A stretch of DNA of 64,000 bases from Symsagittifera roscoffensis (taxonomy: Eukaryota; Xenacoelomorpha; Acoela; Convolutidae): assembly GCF_963678635.1 (NCBI RefSeq), contig NC_087067.1:15017018-15081017 (forward strand), in the 5' to 3' direction. Positions 23,801 to 33,524 of this stretch are shown piece by piece (position 1 is the first letter of the stretch; the number at the start of each line of letters is the position of its first letter). The notes beneath the pieces are model-generated. The model ran no database searches. It had not been told where the DNA came from and worked only from the letters and a program-made list of their open reading frames with translations. The translations under genes were made by a program, and so were the position numbers.

Positions 23801-26760
23801 CCAAAAAACACGTTTTTTTGGTGCGAGTTTCTTCCTCAATATTATCTTTCAGCCCAAGAAGGGAACAATCTAACCCTAGATCAAATTAGGATGAGATTGT
23901 TTACTTGATTATAAGTCATTATTTTCAGCCAATCGAAATTGAGCATTGTACATGCAGGTCTTACTGCCCGGGCTGACCTCCACACACCAAAAATGCGTAC
24001 CATACAATTTCATACACCAAAAAAAATTATCATACAACTCCATACATCAAATGTATGGAAAAATTCTTCTCAAGTAATTTCCATTATAAAAAACTGTATG
24101 ATAAGCTTTTTTTCCATAAACTTTTCTGATCATAAAATTTGTCAAAAGTCTAAGAATGCACTTAAAAATGGCAGACAAAAAAGTCAGTGTTAATAAAATT
24201 CAAAAAATTTGATAGCAACGATTTTTAAACTCTTTTTGAAGTTTTCCAAAAAGGTCTCAATTTTTTTTTAATTTGCAAAACAAATTTTGTACAAAAAATA
24301 TTTTCCATGTTTTCGCATGCCAAATAAGGTTTTGTTTGCATAACGTAGTCCTGGATACACGAATATTCGATTTTTTTTTCGTTGAATAATTTTTTTTTAA
24401 TTCTGAAAACGCTTATTCATTTTGTATGACATGTTTATGTATGCCTTGATCACAATACCTGATTAATTAAAATTTCACTTTTTAAAACTTTTTAAAATTT
24501 TTAAATGCAAGACTGTCCAACCTGTTGTTAGTCTGAGTTTGAGTAAATCAAGACATTTGTCACATGTGTTCGGTTGCGAAAACAAACCAAAATTTTTCAA
24601 AAATAATTTTGAAAAAATCTAACTTTGTTTTATAGAAAAAAGCTTGTATACAATTTTCCTTTATCGAAAAAAAAACTTATCATAGACATATCATACAGTT
24701 TTTGTCTTTATGAAACTTTATGGTGTGAAGTTTTTCATAAACAGAAGTTATATGATACGAAGTTTTGATCGAACTGGGTGCTTGACATTGTCATTTACTT
24801 TTAGGGGGGAGATTGTTCACATGATCTATTTAGGGGGAAGATTGTTCACATGGGCCTATCATTTTGCCACCCTAAACACCTTTAAAATCTTATGATTTTG
24901 TCGGTCGGCGATAAGTGGCTGCCGTGAAAAAATACCAAAGGGATGCGCTTTGGAAAAATGTGACAACCAGAATTGACCAAATCCAGCCTCACATCATTCT
25001 GTGCTACTTTTACAGCAACTGGCTTTCCAGCTACTTTTCAGCTAGTTTTACAGCAACGTTCACTAAACAATGCACTATTTTAGATAACTCTTGTGTCAAT
25101 TTTCTTGTGAGGAGAAGCTGCGCTACGCAAATACTTGCAAGAACACGACGAAAAAAGCAGCTTTATAAAGTGAAATAAGAAAAAATAGAAATAAGCCTCA
25201 AATTAGTATACCTTTGCTATGTATGGGCTTCAAACATCCAACCTCGAGAATTTGAGTCTCACGCCCTGCCCTCTCGGCTACGAACGCTAATACTAGTCAC
25301 AAATAAAGCAGCTACATATGCTAACAAAATGCCAATGCCATGCAGCAAAAGTGACATCAAATACAATTACTAGACACAATTGTGCAAGTAAAATTTTAAA
25401 ATACAACAAGCTGAAGACATCCATAATAATTTTGCACATAATAAATTGGAAACATAAAACCACATTATGTGTAATTTAAGCATTTCAAAAATTGCGAGAT
25501 ACTTTGAAATTGAAAATATCAGAAATCGAGTTTTTTTATTGTTATATTATTTGAAACAAATCACTTTTTTCGGTTCATTTGATCAATTTAAAATGCTTCA
25601 ACTGTGTTAAGTTATTACTTTTCGAATGTCAAAGCACATGCTATCAAAAAGCCGTAAAGTTGCCCCAAAAGTGGCACCAATATTTGCAATTGAGGTTTAA
25701 AAAAAGAATAGTCTTAGTATAACACTAAAATTCGCAAGAGTAATAACGTTCACTAAAGTTCGCTTAATGTAAATTAGTAATGAAATACTTTCTTGGGGTC
25801 GATTTTTTGTTCAGATGAACATCAGGGTTGTGGAGCTGAAAGTTCTCAATAAAAATTTTTCATAGCACATAAACTGTGGCGAGTGAAAGAATTGTTTGAC
25901 AGAGAAAACAGGACAAGAAGAAATTAGAAATCTTTGTGTGCTTTGCAGAGAACATCATTTAGCATCAATTGTTCCACCGAAACCATAGAATGCCCAAATA
26001 TTTTTCTGCCCATCTGTCAATTTCGTAAAAAAGTTTTGCAAAAAAAAATTGATTTCTTCGGCACGATTATCATTCAATCCGATCATCGCCTCAAATGATC
26101 TTACTGATCAAGCAAGCATATTTTTGTGACCGATTAAGATTAGGGTTCTTGGCTTTAAGAAGCAACTGAGCTAATTCAGAAAAATATTTTCCCACTAAAT
26201 TGTTAAAAACTGGGAAATCTTTTTCTTGTCAATTCTGTCAGTTCGAACTGCATGCGACTGATTGTTGTTATGCAGTTTTTTTTCTTTTCATCCACTTGGA
26301 TTTTTTCAACCTGACAACTTTGGCTGACAATGTCTCGAACTCTCGTATAAATATAAGAGTTGGCATACATACAAATTTTAGGCTAATCTTTCAAAAACGT
26401 TTGGTTTTCATAACCAACCTTGTACAACCACCAGTTGCACCAAAAAATTGATGTATGGTGCGTGTGTGTGTGTGTGTGGGGGGGGGGGGGGTTGTGGGGG
26501 GTACTAATGTTAACATACCTTGAGTCTTCCCTCTTGCAGGAAATGCTCCTTGACAGCTTGAGGGTTGATCTTATTGCCCTGAAAGACATCAGCATCAGTC
26601 AGTCGTCTGGTGGCGATAGGGGGGACATCCTTTCTCACTCGCTCCACTGTCGACAGTGAGGGTTTGGACCCGGTTCCAGTTCCAGTACCTGCAGTACCTG
26701 CTGAGTTTTTCTTCCCTGTTCCGGTCCCAGCCCCTCCAGTGCCGTTGGCAGATGGAGTTC
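8648..26760 (-). CDS. PPP3C: Calcineurin A, Ca2+/calmodulin-dependent Ser/Thr phosphatase catalytic subunit (8 exons, lacks exon 1)
   Basis: Eight minus-strand exons join in frame: 26760-26519, 23570-23393, 22666-22485, 19345-19227, 18709-18481, 16708-16492, 9800-9628 and 8851-8648. The product removes phosphate from NFAT-type substrates when Ca2+-calmodulin and calcineurin B are bound. All metallophosphatase motifs are present: GDIHGQ, GDYVDRG, GNHE, the histidine in [10 protein letters not shown] and the one in RAHEAQD. The calcineurin B-binding helix ([18 protein letters not shown]), calmodulin-binding segment ([12 protein letters not shown]) and a slightly shortened autoinhibitory segment ([18 protein letters not shown]) follow in normal order. 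The N-terminus is Gly/Thr-rich; the initiating exon was not found. Two donors are not GT: exon 7 (AAG|GCAAGA) and exon 4 (GG or GC). Exon 8 may instead end at 8711 and splice to 4457-4290. Candidate AATAAA signals lie at 8633-8638 and 8567-8572. Confidence 0.95.
8948..9515. mobile_element. GGCTC MITE, interrupted by a hAT-like element
   Basis: Left end TGGCTCTTTCTCCCCC and right end GGGGAAAAAGGAAAGGAGCCC are flanked by a perfect 6-bp duplication AGTTTT (8942-8947 and 9516-9521). The element is split by the hAT-like insertion at 9055-9419; without it the MITE is about 195 bp. Its interior matches the copies near 36.5-37.3 kb. Confidence 0.85.
9055..9419. mobile_element. hAT-like non-autonomous element
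   Basis: 365 bp flanked by a perfect 8-bp target duplication ACAAGCAT (9047-9054 and 9420-9427). The right end is ATCCGCCCCTG, complementary to the hAT-type terminus CAGGGGCGGAT. The left end is degraded. The interior shares the GCGCCAATATGTACTAA block with the element at 45708. Confidence 0.88.
9628..9800 (-). CDS. PPP3C: Calcineurin A exon (calmodulin-binding segment) with GC donor
   Basis: 173 bp, acceptor GTTTAG|ACATCA, donor CTCAAG|GCAAGA (GC-AG intron), phase 1 to 0. It encodes the end of the calcineurin B-binding helix, an acidic/basic linker ([14 protein letters not shown]) and the calmodulin-binding helix [19 protein letters not shown]. The acceptor is only 21 bp from the end of a MITE at 9823-10024. 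Confidence 0.93.
9823..10024. mobile_element. MITE with CATTACGAGGCC inverted ends
   Basis: About 202 bp, starting CATTACGAGGCCACAATGTG and ending CACATTTTGACCTCGTAATG. Related to copies at 17186, 38517 and 38888. It ends 21 bp before the acceptor of the calcineurin calmodulin-binding exon, so the branch point probably lies within it. Confidence 0.85.
10262..10334 (+). tRNA. tRNA-Arg (anticodon TCT), copy 1
   Basis: 73-nt cloverleaf. The 7-bp acceptor stem pairs GTCTCCG with CGGAGAT, discriminator G. Anticodon arm CTGGA-CTTCTAA-TCCAG gives anticodon TCT. The T-loop has GGTTCGAATCC and the A-box TAGCGCAGTGG. A TTTT terminator lies 3-6 bases downstream. No intron. It lies on the plus strand inside a minus-strand calcineurin intron. 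Confidence 0.97.
10567..10639 (+). tRNA. tRNA-Arg (anticodon TCT), copy 2
   Basis: Identical in sequence to the copy 305 bp upstream and followed by its own TTTT terminator. The flanks are also near-identical, so the gene was copied as part of a tandem duplication. Confidence 0.97.
10799..11712. mobile_element. Foldback element with ~175-bp inverted repeats
   Basis: The left arm (10799 to about 10970) starts CCCGGTAAAAACCAAGCGTG. The right arm (about 11540-11712) ends CACGGTTGGTTTTTACCGGG. Matching inner blocks include the reverse-complement pair AGTGCAACTGAGGCAGGTTA / TAACCTGCCTCGGTTGCACT. The ~570-bp centre has an inner inverted repeat around ATTAGACG and no ORF. Confidence 0.8.
11837..12040. 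repeat. 204-bp duplicated segment, copy 1
   Basis: About 95% identical to 12241-12443 (AGAAAGACCAAATACA to AAAAACGAATGA), in direct orientation. Confidence 0.9.
12053..12242. repeat. ~185-bp duplicated segment, copy 1
   Basis: Nearly identical to 13561-13742 (GACATCACCGAAGCAAGAAT through TTTTGTCACATTGCATTACA), in direct orientation. It also abuts the 11837/12241 duplication, forming a patchwork. Confidence 0.88.
12241..12443. repeat. 203-bp duplicated segment, copy 2
   Basis: Direct copy of 11837-12040. ORFs on both strands through it are not conserved beyond the duplication itself. Confidence 0.9.
12743..12945. mobile_element. Inverted-repeat element with TACTTAACAATC ends
   Basis: Left end GGATCTACTTAACAATCTCC and right end GGGGGGATTGTTAAGTAAATCC are complementary and run into C or G tracts. 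No clear target duplication. Related C-tract termini recur at 24806-24855 and 35190-35245. Confidence 0.55.
13561..13742. repeat. ~185-bp duplicated segment, copy 2
   Basis: Direct copy of 12053-12242 with a few substitutions. The 97-residue ORF over it is probably a by-product. Confidence 0.88.
13743..15577. other. AT-rich intron sequence
   Basis: Contains the (GAA)n tract and a piece of the TTTGAGAAAACTTGACC-type dispersed repeat near 14.2-14.4 kb. No exon recognised. Confidence 0.5.
14890..14943. repeat. (GAA)n microsatellite
   Basis: GAAGAAGGAGAAGAAG-type purine run. It gives the Glu-rich start of a plus-strand 105-residue ORF that is not a credible gene. Confidence 0.95.
15578..15832. 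repeat. 137-bp tandem duplication
   Basis: Two direct copies beginning CGAACGAAAAACAGTCCGAT (near 15580 and 15717) and ending GCCGCGAAGCTGTCACT. ACAGT/ACTGT words are frequent around it. Confidence 0.88.
16034..16401. mobile_element. MITE-like inverted-repeat element with CCTATGCCAATTTAC minisatellite
   Basis: Left arm from CAAATTTTGGG at 16034, right arm to CCCAAATTTTG at about 16401. Each arm holds short direct repeats of ACCCTAT/GCCAATTTA. No target duplication could be defined. It ends about 90 bp from the calcineurin exon at 16492. Confidence 0.65.
16492..16708 (-). CDS. PPP3C: Calcineurin A exon (calcineurin B-binding helix)
   Basis: 217 bp, acceptor TTCATAG|GTACCA, donor GCTGT|GTTAGT, phase 0 to 1. 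It encodes [20 protein letters not shown], the PxIxIT-docking strand region (NVKTYKF), then [18 protein letters not shown] and GEKVTDML. This donor choice makes MLYIITSIC across the junction, aligning without gaps to MLVNVLNIC. Confidence 0.96.
17186..17844. mobile_element. Expanded CATTACGAGGCC-family MITE
   Basis: Left end CAATACGAGGCCAAACCGTG and right end CACAGTTTGGCCTCGTAATG match the other family members, but this copy is 659 bp instead of about 200. The extra length is the palindromic 20-bp tandem array at 17371-17690. Confidence 0.75.
17371..17690. repeat. Tandem array of a ~20-bp palindromic unit
   Basis: About 14 degenerate copies of a unit centred on the palindrome TTTGCGGAATCCGCAAA, spaced about 20 bp apart with GTAAG or AAAAG spacers. 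The array creates overlapping ORFs on both strands ([10 protein letters not shown]-type, IPLTICGFH-type) that are repeat translations, not genes. Confidence 0.9.
18481..18709 (-). CDS. PPP3C: Calcineurin A exon (RAHEAQD histidine)
   Basis: 229 bp, acceptor CTACAG|GTTCCG, donor AAAAAG|GTACGG, phase 2 to 0. It encodes [46 protein letters not shown] and [20 protein letters not shown], closely matching vertebrate calcineurin A. Confidence 0.96.
19227..19345 (-). CDS. PPP3C: Calcineurin A exon (VHGGLSP histidine) with a non-GT donor
   Basis: 119 bp, acceptor TTTTAG|GTTATG. It encodes [16 protein letters not shown], then [23 protein letters not shown]. To keep frame with the next exon it must end GACAG, where the intron begins GGCCGA, or equivalently GACAGG followed by GCCGAA. 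No in-frame GT donor exists before the downstream stop. Confidence 0.88.
20150..20720. repeat. ~160-bp satellite, second locus
   Basis: About three to four diverged units carrying CCAAGAACCTCAGATA, TTTTCGAGACAAGTCAAAAA and GGAGCTTCCCGCAAACTGTT, as in the 4.7-5.6 kb array. The short ORFs here are repeat translations. Confidence 0.7.
22485..22666 (-). CDS. PPP3C: Calcineurin A exon (GDYVDRG and GNHE motifs)
   Basis: 182 bp, acceptor CTGCAG|GAGACT, donor TTGAG|GTTAGA, phase 1 to 0. It completes [20 protein letters not shown] and carries [20 protein letters not shown] and KYSQNF. These are the phosphodiester metal-site motifs of PPP-family phosphatases. Confidence 0.97.
22720..22976. mobile_element. 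hAT-like element, reverse-orientation truncated copy
   Basis: Starts CAGGGGCGGATC and follows the reverse complement of the 45708-46132 element, including ATTTTTAGGTCGACC. It lacks the other terminus. Flanks CATATACT (22712-22719) and GATATACT match at 7 of 8 bases, possibly a target duplication. Confidence 0.65.
23354..23377. repeat. Poly-G tract
   Basis: About 23 consecutive G, 16 bp into the intron on the donor side of the calcineurin GDIHGQ exon (C-run on the transcribed sense strand). No MITE ends are seen around it. Confidence 0.9.
23393..23570 (-). CDS. PPP3C: Calcineurin A exon (GDIHGQ metal site)
   Basis: 178 bp, acceptor TGTCAG|GAGGAG, donor TTCTTAG|GTCAGT, phase 0 to 1. It encodes [37 protein letters not shown] and TRYLFLG. 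Asp and His of GDIHG are metal ligands. A run of about 23 G lies 16 bp into the following intron. Confidence 0.97.
25208..25290 (-). pseudogene. tRNA-derived sequence (degenerate)
   Basis: On the minus strand, TAGCCGAGAGGGCAGGG resembles an A-box. An anticodon-arm-like hairpin (GAGACTCAAATTCTC) and a degenerate B-box (GTTTGAAGCC) follow. The acceptor stem does not pair. It could be a tRNA pseudogene or the head of a SINE. Confidence 0.4.
26460..26507. repeat. (GT)n followed by poly-G
   Basis: GTGTGTGTGTGTGTGTG runs into about 13 G, in the intron directly after the calcineurin exon at 26519. Confidence 0.95.
26519..26760 (-). CDS. PPP3C: Calcineurin A exon (N-terminal, Gly/Thr-rich)
   Basis: 242 bp, acceptor TTCCAG|GAACTC, donor CTCAAG|GTATGT, phase 1 in and 0 out. 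It encodes a GTG/AGT-repeat low-complexity stretch, then [19 protein letters not shown] and HFLQEGRLK. The latter match the KAVPFPPSHRLTAKEVF and HLMKEGRL segments of vertebrate calcineurin A. The first exon with the start codon must lie upstream. A (GT)n(G)n tract abuts the donor in the intron. Confidence 0.9.
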
Positions 26761-27395
26761 CTGGAAAAACAAAAAAATACTGACTTCTCCAAAATGTCTG
26801 GAACATCGATAAATTAACAGTAATTTTCTTGCGATTTAGATTCCATTCACTGTGAAATTCAGAACATTTCATCAAAATGAAATGTGCTTACGAGATCGCC
26901 GTAGAATTTTGCAACCTGTTTTACAAGCTTAGAGGCAACTCTAAGCTTGTATACGATAGAGAGTCAATACATAAACAATGAGGTTATCTATTGAAAAAAA
27001 GCAGATGTGAAAAAAATTGGACGTTGCCCCAAAAATTTTTCGCAAAGGTGCGCGAAATGGAAAAAAACCCTATTTATATCATTCAAGTTTCACATTTTTT
27101 GTTTTAAAAAATCTTTATATTCTATTTATTGAGTAGATAACTGACTGAGCAAATCCAGTTTACGTGTCAGAAGTTACTCGACGATAGAAAAAACAATGGA
27201 AAGAGATCTGCCTGGCATTCATAGTCAAATAACTAAAACTAAAAAAATTAATAACTTAAAATATTAAAAATTTATAATTTACTCATGTAAGCAATACTCA
27301 GACAACAAAAAATACCTTGAGAAAAAATATGAATAACTGAAGACTGCAATAAGCAAACCACAAGATCCTAGCAGGGTATTTGACAAAAAGCAGCC

Positions 27396-27580
27396 TGGCT
27401 TTTTTCTTCCCCCTCCCCTACCTCTCATGGGCATCAAGGTCAATTTTATGGTGTTATGAGTGGTTTCACAAAGTTAAGTACAAATGCAAAAAGTTTTTCA
27501 TGGCTTAGTTAGTACTTATGTCAATTTTTATAACATTCGGACAAAAATTCGCAAGTGAGGAGGAAAAGGAAAAAGAGCCA
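27396..27580. mobile_element. GGCTC MITE, subfamily B, diverged
   Basis: 185 bp with ends TGGCTTTTTTCTTCCCCC and GGAAAAGGAAAAAGAGCCA. The interior has the TGAGTGGTTTCAC block of the family. Flanks GCAGCC and ACAGCT match at 4 of 6 bases. Confidence 0.65.
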
Positions 27581-27689
27581 ACAGCTTTTTTGAGACCAAA
27601 TTATTAAAGCTAACGATGCAATAAGAGTAGGTTCGTTAGCTGATGGGAAGTAAAACGATAACTAAAATGATACAAAAGGTGTACAAACA

Positions 27690-28235
27690 ACAACAAGACT
27701 GCTCGTATCAGGGCGAAGCCCTGAATGTTCCGACTGCCTTTTAAGTCTATGGAGCAGTAATAAAATGGAAAAATTAAATGTAATAAAAAAATTAAAATTT
27801 TGTTTCTAAAAAGTTTGAGATTTTTTTGTGAAAACATCCCCCCACATGCCATATTAAGTAAAAAGTGATAGATTTTGCTCCTATTAACAAATCAACTATG
27901 GCATATAAGCTTCCTTGAACCAATTTGGAACGAGTTTTTAAGACGGATTAAATCTCGCTTACGCGTTAATAGCGCGAAATATGTCGCGCGTTAATTGTCC
28001 CAAATTGGCCACAATGGCCAAAATGACAATGTTTAAACCCTCATAACTTTACAAAAAATGATCACAGGTAAAATATCTTTTCAAATTTAAGCTCAAGACA
28101 ACAATAGCTTTCGAATGATCTAAAAAACTCCGTCAAAAATGGCTAGTTACAAAGTCGAAATTTGTCTGAAGAAAAAAAAACCCACCCCGAGCACAAATAT
28201 TCCGTTACTTTCGTATCGAAAGTCGGAACAATTAC
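27690..28235. repeat. Dispersed ~570-bp repeat, copy 2
   Basis: Same orientation as the copy at 2553-3125, with the same TCAGGG-CCCTGA hairpin (27708-27724) and the same TCCGTTACTTTCGT-type right end. Its termini are not inverted repeats. Confidence 0.8.
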
Positions 28236-31200
28236 ACGTTTACAACAATCAAAATTGAAAAATTGGCTAAAGTGGAAATAAAAGGTGTTTGTTACAATGG
28301 AGTTAAGAAAAATTATCAGACTGAACAAAATTCAAACTTTTTGTTGAACATCTTTTTAGTCACCTGATAAAGTTTTTTACTCTTCTTATCCTTTTTAAAT
28401 GTTCACTGCCATAGAAAAAAATTTTTAAATGGCAAAAACCGGTCTTTTCAGACCAGAAAAAAACTGATAAAATTTTGAAATCAAGTGAAACATATTATCG
28501 GAGTTAGCCTGAAATGTTTCCTGACAATCGATGTAAGAACTTTAAAGAGTAATTGTTGTCGAATTAAGTTCACAAAAATAGGCCTTATAACCATAAAAAA
28601 TTGAAAAAAAATTGAAGGTTTTCCCAATATAGCCCTCAGCTTGCTATCAAAAAATGGCGCCAGCTGCTCAATTTTTAAGTGCATTTGTAACAGTCGTAGT
28701 TAGTGTCCTTAATCAAAAGCCCATTCAGACAAAAGTGTATCGATATTCTGTTAGTACTGAACTAAACGCTGCACAGATTTACGAGTAATGTATTTACAGA
28801 TATAGACTCACATGCTATTTCATTGTGCTTAATCAGTTTTTATTTGAGTCAATTATTGGGGAAGGGTTACAATTTACTGGGCTGGGTTAAAATAAGAAAG
28901 TCAGCTAGTTAACTGCGCTCTCTTCTCAGTAACTTTTCAAGCGCTGGAAGCAGAATTTCTGTGATCAAAATTATGCTAGCGCGTTTTTTAGCCGTTGATT
29001 TACTGATTTTGATTTTTCACTATTTACTTTTTTTACTAACTCTTATTTCCCACACATATTTGAACTTCAATCTCAAAAATCATTTAACTTATAATCAATA
29101 AAATTTGACATAATAAACAAGCTAACTAAAGTGAATCCATACTATGCATCGTAACATGACTCATTTAGTCAAATTATTATGTAAAGAAGAATGGCAATGG
29201 AAAAAATTTTTCCTTCCCACCAACAAATTTTAAGAAAAGTGAAACTTTTGCCAACATTGTCCGGTTGTTTTGAAAATTGACTTGCGGACTAATTCGGCCG
29301 TGGCATAATTATGAGGTCTTCACAATTCAACCAACAACAACACTCACCGCACGATAATATTAATACTCGTGATATGAGGGTAGGAATGGAGGAAAATGAG
29401 TTAAATAGAAAGTTTAAAATATGGCAGTAAAAAGCAAAAAACCGCAATTACGTATCAATTTTAAAAAAATTTAAGCAAAACACAAGCCCACAGCAATGTG
29501 GATTCAAAAATAATTTATTTAATTTGGACTGGAGACAAACACAGCCCATATGTTCATTCATTACCCTTTGAAACATAACAGTTTTTTAATTATGGAAGCT
29601 TGCGTTTTGAGATAAGCCTAAACACTTAATGAACCATTTATGAAATTTTTTAAAATCATTTTCCACAAGGCAGATGTTGGCTGATCACAATAAAAGTCCA
29701 ACAAATTTAACTACTTACTAAGTTTGATTAAATACCATAACTATTTTGTTTCAAAACGCAGTAGCGAGAGTTTTTTGTTTTAGTTTTAGTTTTAGTCAGC
29801 GTTTTTTAAGAGACATTAAAAAGACGGCCCAAATGGTTGTATATGAACTGCATGAATCACAGAAAACAAACCCATGGTAGCACTCGCAAATAACTTCATA
29901 CCCCAGAGGAGCGAGTAAAGCTGCTACGTTCAAATCAGACGGGTATACTTGCCGGTGTACTTAAGAACCGGGTTATGCCGTCATTACCGTCAGCAATACA
30001 CGGTATTAATCGAAACAAGGTATTAACAATGTACAGCACAGAGAGCTGTACATTTAAAACAAGTTGAAGCAAACCTAAGGATGATGGGCCACTGAGAAGC
30101 CAACCAAGATTGTGGAAAGCAAAAAGAGCTTTGTAGCTTTTGTCACAATGAATTTCTAATGGTCAGATAGCTTAAAATTAATCAAGGCCTGAAATCATGT
30201 CAACATCAGCGAATGGAAAATATTTGATCTAAAAAAGAATAAAATTTTTAAGTTCACTGACATTGATGGTATAAGGCCCATAAATTCAAACCATTTTTCA
30301 AAAAACTATAGGAATTCTAGTCATCAAAACATGGAATCGTTACGTCAACTCAATCTGTCGTTATAACTTGTTGCGAGTTTGTTCAGCTGACAGTCACGTT
30401 CATTTTTTTGCATGTCAAATTAGGGTTTTCAGAAGCTGAGATTTTCTGTCGGACATTTTCAGACCAACGTTGTCTTGGTTTTCTTGGTTTCTGATTTTGC
30501 TGGCTTTTAGTGCAACCAGTCAAATATCTATTAGGGCAAAGCTGGTTGGTAACGACACCTTTTCGCTGTTTGAAGAGCTCATTCATTCAATTTTTTTTGC
30601 AGCTTACCTAGCGTGTGGTTTCGCAAATCAACAACTTCGAACTTTTGTGTGTATGATAAAGACTTAGACACGCACCAATGAGATTTGATATGGTATGAGA
30701 ATTACGAATCTTCAACGTTGACAAACTCTTGAGTTTCTTAAGATCAGCAAGAAAACAGTTCGTGGCTGGCGAAACTTACAAAGAAGGGTGTTCAAGGCGT
30801 ATTTTAGTCTACACAGGCAATACCATATGTGGCTTTCCTAGACACATTAAATTTCAAATTTGCCAACTTGACGTCATCACTCAAACGGGCGGAATTGGCA
30901 GCGCGTACCAATTGACCAGACCATTTGTGCCAAAGAAGAAGATCACAATTGTACTGGGTAAAGTTCAATTCTAGTAATCAATCTTTATTGTTCATGCATA
31001 TATTTTTAAAGAGGTTAGATATTTTTTTTCCTTAAATGGCGGCTGGAGCGGCTGATTTCTATCAGCGTAATCTTTGACGTTGACCTTCAAATGACTGTTA
31101 CAGTTATCGCCGTTTTTAGGAAAATGATTGAGCGGCTCGTAAGCTTATCACATTACGGCTGGTAGAACGAATAAAGCAATTGCAGATAATCAAAGTCAGG

Positions 31201-33524
31201 TTCGGGATATTTGCAAAGCTAGTGCTGACAGACGGTTGAGCCAGATTTATACTCTGGTTTGTTTGCCTTGTTTGATTGAACTCAACAGACGAAACAACAA
31301 GCTTTACGGAAGCTTGCGGAACGTTCAGAATTTTTGAAATGACAATTTCGAACTTAATATATTTGGGTCTAGAATAAAATGGGTTTGCGAAAACAGTATT
31401 TAGCTCAACAAACTTACAAGTCGAGAAGGTTATTGCCAGTTTGAAAGAAGAACTGACAGCTGAATAAACATGAAAAACATCAAAACCAGCAGCATGAGTT
31501 TTCTTGGCAGTTCTAACGAAGTTTCCTCGCTGTTATCAGGAAAAAAATTTCAGTTGAAGCAGCTACAGCCAATTTAACGTGATAAATTTTGCCTGAATTT
31601 GTCAATTTGAATTAATTTTTTTTTCTGTTTCAAGCTAAATTTAGCCTCATTTAGCTTTTCTACTTCCTCATGGCATAGTTCTCTACTTCATTATTAAAGA
31701 AATGTTGACGCATTTAGAGTTTTGAAGATTCTACTTGGCTTCTACGAGTTTCGAAATCTATAGTTTGCAAACGTTCAAAAGTTCTGTTCTGTGTCAAGGT
31801 TTTACTGAAATTAGAAATAATTTTTATTGTTAATGTCTGTTATTAGATCTAACTATTGTTCCAAGGCCGCTTTATCGGAGTTTTGATATGTCAGCCAGAA
31901 GATTTCTTCAATTTTGAAAATGCTTTTTTTCCATGGATTTTTCACAACTATGAAGCTATTTGTAAATTGGTGTGGTCATTTTTTTCAATGGCCTCAAATA
32001 TGCACTCAAGATTCATGGCATTTTCAACTTCAAGCTTCGTTCTTGCTAGCGTAAGAAGCTTGAACACTTTGGCAAGATAGATGCTGCCAATATTGCTGTG
32101 GACGGGGTAAGTTTCGCGGTAAGCAAAGACGGGATAAGGTTCGCAATCAGATCTGTATCCATCATAAACGAATGACCACTCTGAGCGACAGAAAAATTCT
32201 GGGAGAAAACTTGAGGTGAGAAACGAGCACAAAGAAGTCACATCGAAAAAATTCAAGCTGAACGGAAGGATTGCTATAGGCAACTTTATCTAGCCGATTA
32301 ACCTAACATTAAAGATGAAATAATTGAAAGGAGCTGCAGTTCAATAAAACTATTTTCACTTAAGTTAAAGTAACTTAAACTGTTCAATTAACATGGTAAA
32401 CGAAAAAAAGCATTTTCGTTCAAAATTTTTTTAAATAAAACGGGCGAGCTGCTTTATTTTGACATTCTGGTCGGCCAGCTTACCTTGCTTTATTTTGAGA
32501 AACTGAAGTCTACGTGTATTTTTTTGTATACGGTAAAGTACTCTTATACGTTACAGGTTTAGTTGTTACGTACGTTCACAGACTGAATTGAAATAACAGG
32601 AACGAAAGCGGACAAGTTCAGTATTTTGATCTCATAATTCGATAATCACAGGAAAAAAACCTGAGAAAAATAATCAATCAAAACGAACACGCACAAAGAC
32701 GGCAAAAAACAAGCAATTATAATTTGAGAACGTTTTCGGGTTCGATAAGCAAAATTTCGACAACGGACTGATTTGAAAAATTGACACTAGTACGGTCGAG
32801 TTGAGTTAACTGATATAGATTTCGACAATTTTTCGGTTTGTCCGAACTTATATCTTACCCCAGCTTTTACAACCCTTAGGAGTAAAACCTCAGGTAAGAA
32901 ATCGAACTTAAAAAGACGCTCATTAAAACAGAAGCTCAAAAGTTGGAGGCACAAATTTTGAAATTTTACCACACGAAAATCTTTGGTGCTTTACTTCGTT
33001 TTGGGCAAACAAAAATTTTGAACTTTTTGGTTGAGGTTTTTCTGAGGTATTCAAAAACAATTTTGAAAACCCTTCAGTACTCTTTCTTAGATTTTTGGAA
33101 TTTTTGGTCAAGTTACTTTAACAAGATTTTAGGAACTAGGATCGGTTTGGGTTCGGTTTTGATCGGTTTCACTCATAATTCATTTTAGTACCGTTCACTG
33201 CATCATATTTGGTTTACAATTTAACGATCTGGAAATTTTTGCCTTCAATGTTCTGATTCTTTTTTGCTCTGACATCATTGACGGTCAGTTACTAATTTTT
33301 TTCAACTAGAGCATTGTATACCTCAATTAGACCATGAGGAGGAGGCGTGTCTCCTGAGCTTCTATTTTGCGGTGAGATTTTCTCAAACCTTGTCACTATT
33401 TCTAACTTCTTTCAACCATCGTATTTCAAGCGCTAATTCCCGACTATCCTGACATCAAAACCTGTTGCGGCTTAATTGTTTTTTGATCATTGAAATATCT
33501 AAATAACTTTTTATTTTAAATTTT
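28236..33524. other. 5.3 kb without a recognised gene
   Basis: Between calcineurin exons and DCAF10. The stretch 29.8-32.3 kb is less AT-rich and less homopolymeric than its surroundings and has ORFs of 60-111 codons on both strands (for example minus 31948-32283), but none carries a motif I recognise or clean splice contexts. The missing calcineurin exon 1 could be here. Confidence 0.45.

Noticed and set aside
30383-30974. Short ORFs that might be calcineurin exon 1
   Set aside because: No start-exon ending in phase 1 at a GT with a calcineurin-like N-terminus could be identified on the minus strand.
31856-32283. Overlapping ORFs on both strands that look protein-like
   Set aside because: No family could be named, both strands are open, and neighbouring frames show no splice-linked exon. 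Left as unassigned sequence.
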